Assembly: GCA_019638625.1 (NCBI GenBank)
Contig: JAHBTK010000008.1
Location: 62,001 to 126,000 of the forward strand
Source of the DNA: Chitinophagaceae bacterium
GTDB lineage: Bacteria; Bacteroidota; Bacteroidia; Chitinophagales; Chitinophagaceae
Length of the DNA: 64,000 nt
Reading direction: 5' to 3'
Positions 1 through 8,853 of the stretch are shown here, piece by piece. A program made the position numbers and the translations under genes. Within the stretch, counting starts at the first letter, position 1. Every line of letters starts with the position of its first letter. Under the pieces are notes generated by a model. The model did no database searches. It was not told where the DNA came from and saw nothing but the letters and a program-made list of their open reading frames with translations.

Positions 1-107
1 TACGTTTTATCATAAAGGACAGGACTATAACCGTTACCCGTTAATAACAAACAACTAAAACTGAACAAAATGTATACTTAAAACCGGGAATGCCCTTTCA
101 CTAAAAA

Positions 108-132
108 CCGGAAGTGTTGGAAGCACTTCCGG
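108..132 (+). promoter_or_regulatory. Hairpin in the leader of the first SusC gene
   Basis: A perfect 9-bp inverted repeat, CCGGAAGTG (108-116) and CACTTCCGG (124-132), with a 7-nt loop. It ends about 70 nt before the SusC start at 202. No T-run follows, so a simple terminator is unlikely. It could be an RNA control structure in the 5' leader or the end of an upstream transcript. The rest of 1-201 shows no gene. Confidence 0.5.
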
Positions 133-201
133 CAATATGTGCAGGCTATTGTTAAACAATCCGCAAACGACCATTTAATTAATAACCAACAAAACAAAGC
201 T

Positions 202-3200
202 ATGCGATTCATTGCTTTTCGCCAAGTACTGCTATGCAGCTACCGAAACTATAGTACCGTAATGCAAAAAATCTGCTTAGGTATGAAACTGACTGTTATT
301 TTACTCTTTACTTTCCTAGTACAGGCAAACGCCGGCAGCTACGCTCAAAACGTGACGCTGAAAATGGAAAATACCAGGATTGAAACGGTATTAAAAGAGA
401 TTACAAAACAAACCGGGTACCGGTTCATTTACGGCAAAACCGAAGTTGCCAAGGCCTCAAGGATCTACATACATGTCGCGAATTCGTCGCTGAAAGATGT
501 ATTGGACCTGGTATTTAAAGGGCAGGCGCTGTCCTACACCATACGGGACAAATTCGTAGTAATTGCTCCCAAATCTCCGTCTGCCGATCAGCCGGAAGCT
601 GAGGCGCCGCCGCCCCTGGAAATCAGGGGAAGGGTGCTCTCGGAAACCAACCCGGACCAGCCGCTTCAGGGGGCCTCCATCAGAATAAAAGGATCGGACG
701 CAGGAACGAGCACCAATTCGAACGGTGAATTTTCCATTGAGATACCGGGCGACAAAGCTACCCTGGTCATTTCATATGTGGGTCATCAAACTGTTGAAGT
801 GACTGTTTCCGAAGCGAATGCGAATGTAACCGTGGTGTTAAAAGAAACAGACAACCAGACAGAGGAAATAGTGGTGATAGGATATGGCACACAGAAAAAA
901 CGTGACCTTACCGGTGCAGTCTCATCCGTAAAAGCTAAAGATCTGGTACTGTCTTCAGGGCCGGAGATCGGCAATATGCTGAAAGGAAAAGTGGCCGGGT
1001 TAACGATACGGCAAAACAGCGCCCAGCCGGGCGGGGGCCTGGACATCCTGGTAAGGGGAGCGGGCTCTGTCAATGCCAGTAATGCGCCTTTATTTGTTGT
1101 GGATGGATTCCCTATTGTGGACCTGGTGCAACCCGAAAGCGGTGGCCGTTATCAGGCAGGCACGCAAAGTATCCTTAACTCGTTTAATCCTAACGACATT
1201 GAGTCCATAGAAGTGTTAAAAGACGCAAGCGCCACCTCCATTTACGGGTCAAGAGCCGCTAACGGCGTGGTGCTGATCACTACAAAAAGGGGAAGTGAGG
1301 GTGCATTGAAAGTGCAGTACGCGGGCAATTATTCATTACAGAAATACAATAACCCCTTTGATGTACTGCCGCTGAATGAGTGGATGCAGGTGCGTAATGA
1401 AGCTGCGTGGGAACAATGGCAGTTTGATAACAACGTTTATCCCTACGGCAACAAAACGCAGGAGGAAGCGGAAGCCAACCCGGTAAACGGTCCGTTCAGG
1501 AGATTATATACACAGAATGCCATCAATAATGTCGGTCGCGGCACCGATTGGTTTGACCTTGTTACAAGGGATGGCAAAACCATGCAACATAATATATCCC
1601 TTTCCGGCGGAACGAAATATACAAAGTACCTCATTTCCGGCAACTACTACGACCAGCAGGGGATCGTAAAAAATGCGGATTTTAAACGATATTCAATACG
1701 TGCCAATATAGACCAGGAGATCAACCGGTTTATCAAGACAGGTATAAACCTCACCGCCAGCCGCATTGATAATAAGAACACGCAATTAGGCAGCGATCAG
1801 TACGAGAACTCAGGCATCATCCGCGCTGCTATTCAGCAGGGTCCTCATATTCCTGCCATCGACGAAGAAGGCAACTACCCCCTGAACCCTCAATTGGCCC
1901 TGCAGCCCAACCCGTATTCATTACTTACCATCAGCGACCAGGGGCGGATTGAAAGATTACTCGGTAATTTCTTTGTGGATGTATCCCCCTTAAAAGGACT
2001 TACCGTCAGATTAAAAGCCGGCATAGACAGGGGTAGCACAAAAAGACAAAACTATCTTCCCACTACCACGCTGCATGGTGCGCTTGAACAGGGGAGAGCT
2101 TATATTTCCAATGCAGACAATAATTCGTACCTGCTGGAAGCCACAGCCAATTACAACAGGAGTATTTCCGGCGGACATAGCCTGGACCTGCTGGCCGGTG
2201 CATCCCGGCAGAATTTTGTAAACGGCTTCAGCAGCCAGGGAGCTACCGGGTTTATCACTGATGCCTTTCTCTGGAACAACCTGGGCGCCGGCGCCATACA
2301 GTTAAACAATACTTCTTTCGGCTCCAAAAACATGATCGCTTCCTATTTCGGAAGGGTAAATTACAACTACAAAAGCCGCTATTACCTCACGGCGACTGTA
2401 CGTACGGATGGCGCCAGTGTATTTGCCGCCAACCACAAATGGGGCACCTTCCCTTCAGCAGCCATAGCCTGGAACATTGTTGAAGAGCCATTTCTCGGCT
2501 TCCTCAAAAATACTTTTTCGCAGCTCAAGTTCCGGTTCAGTTATGGACAAACAGGCAATGCGTCCATTGGCAGCAACGCATTTGCCGCCTATGCAGCCTA
2601 CCCTGCATGGCTGAGCGGGAACGATACCAGGATGATAGGCGTTTCGCTGTCGCGGCTGGAAAACCCCGATCTGAAGTGGGAAACCACTACCGGCGCTAAC
2701 CTGGGTCTTGACTTTTCTATATTGGGAGGCAAAATAGACGGATCCATAGAACTATTCAATAACGTTATCTCCGATCTGCTGGCCACAAAAGCGCTCAACT
2801 CATACCAGGAGGTAAATACGATCATCGCCAACATTGGAAAAACACAAAGCCGCGGATTTGAAATAACCATTAATACCCGGAACCTTCAGACCACTCACTT
2901 TCAGTGGAGGACTATGTTTGTACTGTCCCGCTATAAAGATACCTGGCTGGAACGGGCTCCTGACTGGAAGCCTGCTGTGTATGAAAGCGCGAATGATCCT
3001 ATCCGGGCCATGTACGGCAGGGTAGCCGACGGCATCCTGCAGGTGGGTGAGCCTGTGCCGGCTTCGCAACCTGAACTCAGGCCGGGGATGATCAAAATAA
3101 AAGACATTGATGGATTTGAACGTGATCTGAATGGCAACCCGGTGGTGGATGCAAACGGCAGGTTTGTGCGTACCGGCAAACCGGATGGCATTATTGATGA

Positions 3201-3708
3201 AGCCGATACCAGGTTAATGGGTACATCCGACCCCAGTCATATGGCCGGCATCACCAATATCTTTACATACAAAAACTTCAGTCTCAATTTTGACTTCACC
3301 GCGTTGTTCGGCCGCCGGATCGCAGACCCCAACTATACCACCTACGGGGTAAGCGCCGCAGGGGTTTACTCAAACGGATACAATGCATTGAGAGTGGTAA
3401 AAGAAAGATGGACCCCGGAAAACCCTTCTACCACTCACCCCAGTTCCTTTTACGGCTGGTCTCCCTATGGTGTCGGCGACTTCTTTGTGCAGGATGCATG
3501 GTTTATCAGGCTTCAGAACATTTCGCTGGGCTATAACCTGCCGCGCAAACTGTTGGGCAACGTATTCAGCTCTGCACGCATACATGCAGATGCCCAGAAC
3601 CTGTTTGTAATAACCCCTTATACCGGAGTGGATCCCGAAACTGATTCCTATACGGCCGCTTATCCTTACATAAGAACATTCACCCTGGGTGTAAACTTCA
3701 ATTTCTAA
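202..3708 (+). CDS. SusC/RagA-family TonB-dependent outer-membrane transporter with STN domain
   Basis: Outer-membrane importer that takes up a large nutrient, probably a glycan fragment, with the SusD partner 20 nt downstream, powered by TonB. The 1168-aa product has a long n-region, a signal peptide ending near ANAGSYAQ (residue 49), an STN domain (about 50-120), a carboxypeptidase-regulatory-like domain (about 135-215), a plug with the SusC signatures LFVVDGFPI and SIYGSRAANGVVLITTKRG, then a beta-barrel ending in TLGVNFNF. The STN domain is the part that contacts a FecR anti-sigma factor in this family, so a sigma/fecR pair is expected just upstream, outside the window. I chose the ATG at 202; the GTG at 139 is in frame but overlaps nothing useful and adds 21 residues before the signal peptide. 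Substrate unknown. Confidence 0.93.
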   Translation: MRFIAFRQVLLCSYRNYSTVMQKICLGMKLTVILLFTFLVQANAGSYAQNVTLKMENTRIETVLKEITKQTGYRFIYGKTEVAKASRIYIHVANSSLKDVLDLVFKGQALSYTIRDKFVVIAPKSPSADQPEAEAPPPLEIRGRVLSETNPDQPLQGASIRIKGSDAGTSTNSNGEFSIEIPGDKATLVISYVGHQTVEVTVSEANANVTVVLKETDNQTEEIVVIGYGTQKKRDLTGAVSSVKAKDLVLSSGPEIGNMLKGKVAGLTIRQNSAQPGGGLDILVRGAGSVNASNAPLFVVDGFPIVDLVQPESGGRYQAGTQSILNSFNPNDIESIEVLKDASATSIYGSRAANGVVLITTKRGSEGALKVQYAGNYSLQKYNNPFDVLPLNEWMQVRNEAAWEQWQFDNNVYPYGNKTQEEAEANPVNGPFRRLYTQNAINNVGRGTDWFDLVTRDGKTMQHNISLSGGTKYTKYLISGNYYDQQGIVKNADFKRYSIRANIDQEINRFIKTGINLTASRIDNKNTQLGSDQYENSGIIRAAIQQGPHIPAIDEEGNYPLNPQLALQPNPYSLLTISDQGRIERLLGNFFVDVSPLKGLTVRLKAGIDRGSTKRQNYLPTTTLHGALEQGRAYISNADNNSYLLEATANYNRSISGGHSLDLLAGASRQNFVNGFSSQGATGFITDAFLWNNLGAGAIQLNNTSFGSKNMIASYFGRVNYNYKSRYYLTATVRTDGASVFAANHKWGTFPSAAIAWNIVEEPFLGFLKNTFSQLKFRFSYGQTGNASIGSNAFAAYAAYPAWLSGNDTRMIGVSLSRLENPDLKWETTTGANLGLDFSILGGKIDGSIELFNNVISDLLATKALNSYQEVNTIIANIGKTQSRGFEITINTRNLQTTHFQWRTMFVLSRYKDTWLERAPDWKPAVYESANDPIRAMYGRVADGILQVGEPVPASQPELRPGMIKIKDIDGFERDLNGNPVVDANGRFVRTGKPDGIIDEADTRLMGTSDPSHMAGITNIFTYKNFSLNFDFTALFGRRIADPNYTTYGVSAAGVYSNGYNALRVVKERWTPENPSTTHPSSFYGWSPYGVGDFFVQDAWFIRLQNISLGYNLPRKLLGNVFSSARIHADAQNLFVITPYTGVDPETDSYTAAYPYIRTFTLGVNFNF

Positions 3709-3728
3709 TCTAATTAACTGTACAGTGT

Positions 3729-5195
3729 ATGAAAAAATATATCAGTGTGATCACTTTAGCATTGTCGGTATGGCTGGCCAGTTGTACAAAAGACCTGGTA
3801 CCTATTGACTATTCAGAAATCAATCCCAATATATTTCCAAAATCTGCCTCAGACCTTGAAGCAATGGTAAATGCCTGTTATTATCCTTTACGGGGTTCCT
3901 GGGGTGACGGTATTTTTTCCACCTCCGAAAGAGGGGTGATGTTCCTGAGCGACGCCACCACCGAGATACTGTATGGCAAGTACGGCGACCAGAATATTGC
4001 CTCGCTGCATAACTTTCAACCGGCACATCCGGGCTTTACACGGTATTATGATGGCTTCTATAATAAGATCAGCCGTATGACCATGACAATAGATCTTATC
4101 TCCCGGTCTACTGTAGGCGAAGATTTAAAAAAGAAGGCCATCGCGGAGGTAAGATGTGCCAGAGGTTTGCTGGCGTACACGCTTTTTGATCTGTATGGCC
4201 CGCTGGTCATTGCGCCATTGGAAGTGCTGCAAAACCCCTTAAAAGAAGAGCCATTGGCAAGAATGGGGTACGAGGAAATGGTAAAATTTATCGAGGATGA
4301 CCTGGAAGCCGCGGCGGCCGATTTACCTATGCCACAAAATGCGGAATACGGAAGATTCAACAAAGCGCTGGCGAAGATGATCAATATCCGGCTGAACCTG
4401 CATGAGAAAAAATGGGATAAGGTAAAACAATTATGCGATGACATCATTGCCTACCAGGTTTATGCACTTGACGGAAATTACGCATCCATCTGGGACCTGG
4501 AAGGAGCAAAAAACAGTAAAGAAGTGATCTGGGCCATACCCTGCGATTATGCCGGCACCAGCGAAAATCAATGGCAGCTCATGGTGCTTCCCTCCAATTA
4601 TATGCCTAAGGGCGGCTGGGGCACCATCTCAAGCACCTGGTGGTTCTACGACAGGTTCGAGGAGAATGATAAAAGAAAGCAAATGCTCGTCGCGGAATAT
4701 ACCGGCAGTGATGGTATTGTATACAACCGTTCCAACCCGGGCAACATTCTTGATTGGGGACCCATCCCTTTGAAGATCCATGAAGATGCGGATCGTACCA
4801 CCAGCCTGACAACGGTGGACATTGTAATGTACCGCTACCCGGATGTGCTGCTTTCAAAAGCGGAAGCCATTGCCAATGAAACGGCTCCTACAGCAGAAGC
4901 GATGGAGTTGGTGAATATCGTTCGCAGGAGAGCAGGGCTGGAGGACAAGGCACTCGCAGATTATACTTCAAAGGAAGCATTCAACGACCTGATATTGCTG
5001 GAAAGAAGTCATGAGTTCTGGTGTGAAAACGGTCAGTACCGTGCGGATCTTATCCGCCATGGAAAATTCGTGAGCCGTTGCCAGGAAGTGACCCAGTCTG
5101 CTTATACCAACCCGAATAAGGTACTGTTCCCTTTTTCACTGCAGGCTGTAAGCGAGGGTAAAGGAAAGTTCATTCAAAACCCGGGTTACCAGTAA
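3729..5195 (+). CDS. SusD/RagB-family nutrient-binding lipoprotein
   Basis: Surface lipoprotein that caps the preceding SusC barrel and captures substrate. The signal peptide ends in a lipobox LASC with Cys19, followed by TKD. The 488-aa length and the N-terminal pattern (lipoprotein signal, LEAMVNACYYPLRG helices) with the C-terminal region carrying RYPDVLLSKAEAIAN and LLERSHEFWCENGQYRADLIRHG fit SusD/RagB. That second stretch is the usual C-terminal helix where the family has ERxxEFxxExxRxxDLxR. Co-directional with SusC (20-nt gap) and with the two lipoproteins that follow at 30- and 35-nt spacings, so one operon is likely. Ligand cannot be read from the sequence. Confidence 0.92.
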   Translation: MKKYISVITLALSVWLASCTKDLVPIDYSEINPNIFPKSASDLEAMVNACYYPLRGSWGDGIFSTSERGVMFLSDATTEILYGKYGDQNIASLHNFQPAHPGFTRYYDGFYNKISRMTMTIDLISRSTVGEDLKKKAIAEVRCARGLLAYTLFDLYGPLVIAPLEVLQNPLKEEPLARMGYEEMVKFIEDDLEAAAADLPMPQNAEYGRFNKALAKMINIRLNLHEKKWDKVKQLCDDIIAYQVYALDGNYASIWDLEGAKNSKEVIWAIPCDYAGTSENQWQLMVLPSNYMPKGGWGTISSTWWFYDRFEENDKRKQMLVAEYTGSDGIVYNRSNPGNILDWGPIPLKIHEDADRTTSLTTVDIVMYRYPDVLLSKAEAIANETAPTAEAMELVNIVRRRAGLEDKALADYTSKEAFNDLILLERSHEFWCENGQYRADLIRHGKFVSRCQEVTQSAYTNPNKVLFPFSLQAVSEGKGKFIQNPGYQ

Positions 5196-5225
5196 ACCTG
5201 TATTTCTAAAGCAAATTTTGAGATC

Positions 5226-6593
5226 ATGAAATTCAACATACCATATAGACTATGCATCTGGGTTATGGCAGCCACCTGCCTTGCCTGCTGCAGGCGGACA
5301 ACAACGGGGGAAGAGCTGGCAAATGACACGATACAATACCAGGTATCCGGCGATATTTTTCCCAATCCGGAAAGGGGTTTTATAAGGACCATGTCAGTAA
5401 AATCCGGGGGCGCCGGACTCAGCAGCGCACAGTTGAACCTGTTGCGGGGTCAGCATGTGACGATGATCCTGAGAGTGTTTTACCTGGATGCATTTAAAGA
5501 TAAAGCGATAGACGAAACCCAGTTCAACCTTATCAGCGAAGATCTTGGTAAAATAAAAGATGCCGGTTTGAAAGCCATACTGCGGTTTGCCTATACCGAC
5601 AATATGGAAGATACTGATGCGCCCCTGGATGTGGTAGAGCAGCACCTGGACCAGCTCAGGGAAATATTTGAGAACAATAAGAGCATTATAGCCTTTGTGC
5701 AGGCCGGGTTTATAGGGGCCTGGGGAGAGTGGCATAGTTCCAGCAACGGGCTCACCACGGTAGAGAACCAGCGGAAGGTATTGGATAAGCTGCTGAGTGT
5801 GCTGCCTGCCGGTATCATGGTGCAGGTAAGAACTCCTGCATTCAAACAGCAGATCTTCAATAGCACCTCCGCTCTTACGGCCGAACTGGCCTATACCAAT
5901 GATAATCGTGCACGGGTGGGGCACCACAATGACTGCTTTCTTTCCGGTGGAACGGACTACGGTACATACAATAACATAGAACTGGAAAAGCAATACATCA
6001 GCAATGAAGCCCTGTATGTACCCACAGGCGGCGAAACCTGCCCTCCTACAGGAGGGTATGATCCCACCTGTGCGGAAGGCCGCCGGGAGATGAAGCTGTT
6101 AAAATGGACCTATCTTAACCTCGACTGGTATCCTGCTACCATCAATGCCTGGAAAAGCTCCGGATGCTTTGATGAATTCCAGACCTACCTCGGCTACCGG
6201 CTGGCATTATCAGATGCCAGGTTTCCCAACCAGGCAGCCGAAAACGGCAATCTGAACATAGACATCAATATTACCAACCGTGGGTATGCGCCTCTGTATC
6301 ACCGGAAAAATGTTTTGCTGGTACTGAAGAACAAATCAAACGGGACCTATTACGACAAACCGCTGGCGGCAGACCTAAGGCTTTGTAAACCCGGCGCCGT
6401 ACAAAACATAAAAGAAACAGTAAGTCTTGCAGGGGTTCCTTCCGGCGCATATGAACTGTACCTGCGTATAGCAGACCAAGACCCTCTTCTTGCGGAAAGA
6501 TCCGAGTATGCAATACGGCTGGGCAATGCCAATGGATGGGAAGAGGAACACAACGGAATGAACCGTTTGAATAAACAAATCAATATAAACTAA
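5226..6593 (+). CDS. Secreted DUF4874/DUF4832-type protein (glycosidase-like fold suspected)
   Basis: The 455-aa product begins with a hydrophobic signal ending in a Cys pair (Cys21/Cys22); the lipobox is imperfect, so lipidation is possible, not certain. Features that I associate with DUF4874 (N-terminal) plus DUF4832 (C-terminal) proteins are NPERGF near residue 48, a barrel-like region with GLKAILRFAYTD and GFIGAWGEWHSSSNG (about 155-175), and a C-terminal beta-rich half from about 345. Such proteins are usually secreted and found near glycan loci, and a TIM-barrel hydrolase-like fold has been suspected; no activity is assigned here. It sits 30 nt after SusD, so it probably handles or binds the imported glycan. 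It is the only candidate enzyme in this operon. Confidence 0.7.
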   Translation: MKFNIPYRLCIWVMAATCLACCRRTTTGEELANDTIQYQVSGDIFPNPERGFIRTMSVKSGGAGLSSAQLNLLRGQHVTMILRVFYLDAFKDKAIDETQFNLISEDLGKIKDAGLKAILRFAYTDNMEDTDAPLDVVEQHLDQLREIFENNKSIIAFVQAGFIGAWGEWHSSSNGLTTVENQRKVLDKLLSVLPAGIMVQVRTPAFKQQIFNSTSALTAELAYTNDNRARVGHHNDCFLSGGTDYGTYNNIELEKQYISNEALYVPTGGETCPPTGGYDPTCAEGRREMKLLKWTYLNLDWYPATINAWKSSGCFDEFQTYLGYRLALSDARFPNQAAENGNLNIDINITNRGYAPLYHRKNVLLVLKNKSNGTYYDKPLAADLRLCKPGAVQNIKETVSLAGVPSGAYELYLRIADQDPLLAERSEYAIRLGNANGWEEEHNGMNRLNKQININ

Positions 6594-6595
6594 CA

Positions 6596-6611
6596 ACCGT
6601 CCGTAGACGGT
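6596..6611 (+). other. Intercistronic hairpin
   Basis: ACCGTC (6596-6601) and GACGGT (6606-6611) form a 6-bp stem with a CGTA tetraloop in the 35-nt space between two lipoprotein genes. It could adjust relative expression or mRNA stability in the operon. No T-run follows. Confidence 0.35.
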
Positions 6612-6628
6612 GTCAAAAAACTATACAC

Positions 6629-7489
6629 ATGAAACGGAACATTATTTATATAACAGGGTGCCTGCTGGTAATAACAGCTTTCACCGCGTGTAAAAAAGAC
6701 GAAGGAAATGGCAATCTGAAATCCGTATTCAGCTATGTGGCAGACGGATTTAAAGTGACCTTCACTAATTTCTCTACCGGCGCCAGGGAATATTATTGGG
6801 ATTTTAATGACAAGCCGGGAGATAGTTCCAACTTAAAGTCGCCGCAGCATGTTTTTTCAACCAAGGGAGATTACCTGGTATCATTAACAGCGAGAAACGG
6901 AGACCGCATCGATGTGTTTACAGATACTGTTTCTATACTGGGACCTAATATCAAGATCGATGGTGATTTCAGTGACTGGGAATATGTGGAGTACCTGCAT
7001 ACCAATGCCGAAAGCTTTGAAGGGACCATAAGAGCAGTTAAAGCTTTTGCTACGGCGCAGGATATTAACTTCCTGATAGAAGGTACCACCGACATGAAGC
7101 TGGAAATGATCGATATGTTCATTGATACTGACAATAATCCGGCTACCGGTTTTAGCAGTTGGGATTATCCGGCCGGGTCAGGTACCGAATTTCTGCTGGA
7201 AGGGCCTGCAAGTTCACCAAGCTGGGGGGCAGGGTATGCACACTCCGGGGCTCCCTCCGACTGGTCGTTCAATGCTGTTTTCGCATTTGATGCCGCGATG
7301 CATTTTTCCGCTGTAAGAACGGTAAGCGGTAAAAACATCGCAGAGTTTTCCATAAAGAAAAATGTGCTGGGGAGCCTGGGGACACATATCAATTTTGCGA
7401 TCATTGAGCTGAATTCAGGATGGGCAGGCATCGGCAGAGCTCCTGAGAATGCCACTCCGGAAGCAAAATTTATCTCTCTACGCTTATAA
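6629..7489 (+). CDS. Lipoprotein with PKD domain and CBM9-like domain
   Basis: The 286-aa product has a signal peptide with lipobox FTAC (Cys21) and charged KKDEG behind it, typical of surface-exposed Bacteroidota lipoproteins. Residues about 30-105 read as a PKD domain: the strand motif YYWDFNDKPGDSSN followed by HVFSTKGDYLVSLTA is the WDFGDG...HxYxxxGxYxVxL pattern. From about 110 to the end, KIDGDFSDWEYVEYL, FIDTDNNPATGFSSWDYPAGS and the C-terminal strands resemble CBM9-like sugar-binding domains. It is the last gene of the SusC/D operon and is followed by a hairpin at 7567-7596. Likely role: a surface glycan-binding protein in the position SusE/SusF take in other loci. No catalytic motif seen. 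Confidence 0.72.
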   Translation: MKRNIIYITGCLLVITAFTACKKDEGNGNLKSVFSYVADGFKVTFTNFSTGAREYYWDFNDKPGDSSNLKSPQHVFSTKGDYLVSLTARNGDRIDVFTDTVSILGPNIKIDGDFSDWEYVEYLHTNAESFEGTIRAVKAFATAQDINFLIEGTTDMKLEMIDMFIDTDNNPATGFSSWDYPAGSGTEFLLEGPASSPSWGAGYAHSGAPSDWSFNAVFAFDAAMHFSAVRTVSGKNIAEFSIKKNVLGSLGTHINFAIIELNSGWAGIGRAPENATPEAKFISLRL

Positions 7490-7566
7490 TAAACGCGTCG
7501 GCAATGTAAGCAAGCAGGCGTTTACGAAAGCTGTTTTTACAGCCATCCACTTACGCCTAAGAAAAT

Positions 7567-7596
7567 GGGAGGTCATAAAATTATTATTGACCTCCC
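7567..7596 (+). terminator. Terminator-like hairpin after the SusC/D operon
   Basis: GGGAGGTCA (7567-7575) and TGACCTCCC (7588-7596) form a perfect 9-bp stem with a 12-nt AT-rich loop, followed by TTTG. The short T-run makes it a moderate terminator candidate. Confidence 0.5.
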
Positions 7597-7759
7597 TTTG
7601 TCTGCCGGATAAAACAAGCCCCAATTTACCTGCATGCAGGTCAGGGATACCTTGCAGAACCGGATTGGGGGAGCTCTTCGACCCTGCGAACCATGACAAA
7701 CAGGTGTATCTTATCAATTTGAAAATGAAAGGCAAACAAATGTTGCGCCCGCAAGCAAC

Positions 7760-7790
7760 TTGCAATACTTGATACTCCTTCGTACTTTTG
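7760..7790 (+). promoter_or_regulatory. Predicted Bacteroidota promoter for proBA
   Basis: TACTTTTG (7783-7790) matches the -7 consensus TAnnTTTG exactly. TTGC (7760-7763) sits 19 nt upstream as an imperfect -33 element (consensus TTTG). Transcription would start near 7797, leaving a leader of about 15 nt before the ATG at 7812. Confidence 0.6.
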
Positions 7791-7811
7791 CGCAAATTTT
7801 TGTCTGGATTT

Positions 7812-8846
7812 ATGCAAAAGCCGGTGCTGGTAATAAAGTTTGGAACCGCCGTTATCACAAATAATGAAGGGGTAATTGACCAGAAAGTCATAAAAAAAGC
7901 GGTACTGGAAATTGCCGCCTTAAGCAAAACCTATGATATCGTATTGGTTTCCAGCGGCGCTGTAGGAAGCGGAAAATCTTTTTTCCGAAAATACAAAGGA
8001 ACTATTACGGAACGGAAAGCGGCAGCGGCAGTGGGTAACCCCATGCTGATACAACTATATCACAAATACTTTCACAAACATGGTATTACCGTAGCGCAGG
8101 CATTGTGTGAGCGACATCATTTTTCCAACCGGAAGCAGTTTTTGCAGCTCCGGGAAACTTTTGAAGAATTCTGGCAAAACAATATCCTTCCGGTGGTTAA
8201 CGAGAACGACCTGGTAAGTAATGCTGAAATTAAATTTTCCGATAACGATGAACTGGCCACCCTGATGGCTATCGGTTTTGACGCATCCAAACTAATTCTT
8301 TGTACTTCCGCCGGGGGGTTGCTGGACGGTTCCGGTAACATTATCCCGCTGGTGGAAAAGATAGACACCGCTGTACTCGCATTTGTAAATAAGGAAAAAT
8401 CCAGTATGGGCTTAGGAGGCATGTTATCAAAACTGACCTCTACCAAACAAGCCACCAGCCTGGGTATAGAAGTCATCATCTGCGGACTGAATAAACCCGG
8501 CGCACTATCTATGGCGCTGGCGGGCAAAAACGGTACCCGGTTTAAAGCCCAGACCTCCAACTTAAAAGCACGCCAGAAATGGCTGGCAAGCGGCTCCATT
8601 ACCATTGGAAGCATTCATATAGATAAAGGCGCTGCAAAAGCCCTGCACAACAGAAAGAGCCTGCTAACGGTAGGAATAAAAAAACTAAGTGGTAGTTTTG
8701 TTGCCGGCGAAGTAATCCAGTTGATCGACGAAGAAGAAACCATAATAGGGGTTGCAAAAACGAGGCTGGGTGCGGGAGATATCGGAAAACAGATCGCTTC
8801 CAAAAACATTATTGCAGCCCATGCAGATGACATTGTAATATTTTAA
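7812..8846 (+). CDS. proB: Glutamate 5-kinase
   Basis: Phosphorylates L-glutamate to gamma-glutamyl phosphate, the first step of proline synthesis in the cytoplasm; product goes to ProA encoded 7 nt downstream. The 344-aa length fits the two-domain enzyme. The amino-acid kinase domain shows VIKFGTAVIT near the start, VLVSSGAVGSG (about 48-58), PVVNENDLVS and KFSDNDELATLMA (about 130-158), and SMGLGGMLSKL. The C-terminal 75 residues (GSITIGSIHIDKGAAKAL onward) form a PUA domain, as in E. coli ProB. I chose the ATG at 7812; an in-frame TTG at 7788 lies inside the predicted promoter. Regulation by proline feedback is a family property, not visible here. Confidence 0.95.
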   Translation: MQKPVLVIKFGTAVITNNEGVIDQKVIKKAVLEIAALSKTYDIVLVSSGAVGSGKSFFRKYKGTITERKAAAAVGNPMLIQLYHKYFHKHGITVAQALCERHHFSNRKQFLQLRETFEEFWQNNILPVVNENDLVSNAEIKFSDNDELATLMAIGFDASKLILCTSAGGLLDGSGNIIPLVEKIDTAVLAFVNKEKSSMGLGGMLSKLTSTKQATSLGIEVIICGLNKPGALSMALAGKNGTRFKAQTSNLKARQKWLASGSITIGSIHIDKGAAKALHNRKSLLTVGIKKLSGSFVAGEVIQLIDEEETIIGVAKTRLGAGDIGKQIASKNIIAAHADDIVIF

Positions 8847-8853
8847 CACGGAA

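Larger units (their letters stand above)
7490..7811. other. Intergenic leader region with stacked inverted repeats before proB
   Basis: This 322-bp stretch holds no convincing gene. It contains, in order, AGGCGT (7516-7521) paired with ACGCCT (7553-7558) around an inner GCTGT/ACAGC hairpin (7530-7543), the 9-bp stem at 7567-7596, a 12-bp palindrome CCTGCATGCAGG (7629-7640) enclosed by CCCCAAT (7619-7625) and ATTGGGG (7664-7670), and finally the proB promoter. The first two may end the upstream operon; the third is unexplained. Confidence 0.5.

Noticed and set aside
139..201. Extension of the first SusC gene to a GTG at 139
   Set aside because: The ATG at 202 gives a coherent signal region; the GTG extension would put about 21 further residues ahead of it and begins just after a hairpin.
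7449..7772. A 107-codon plus-strand frame after the PKD lipoprotein
   Set aside because: It starts inside the upstream gene, spans two hairpins and the proB leader, and its product has no recognisable pattern.
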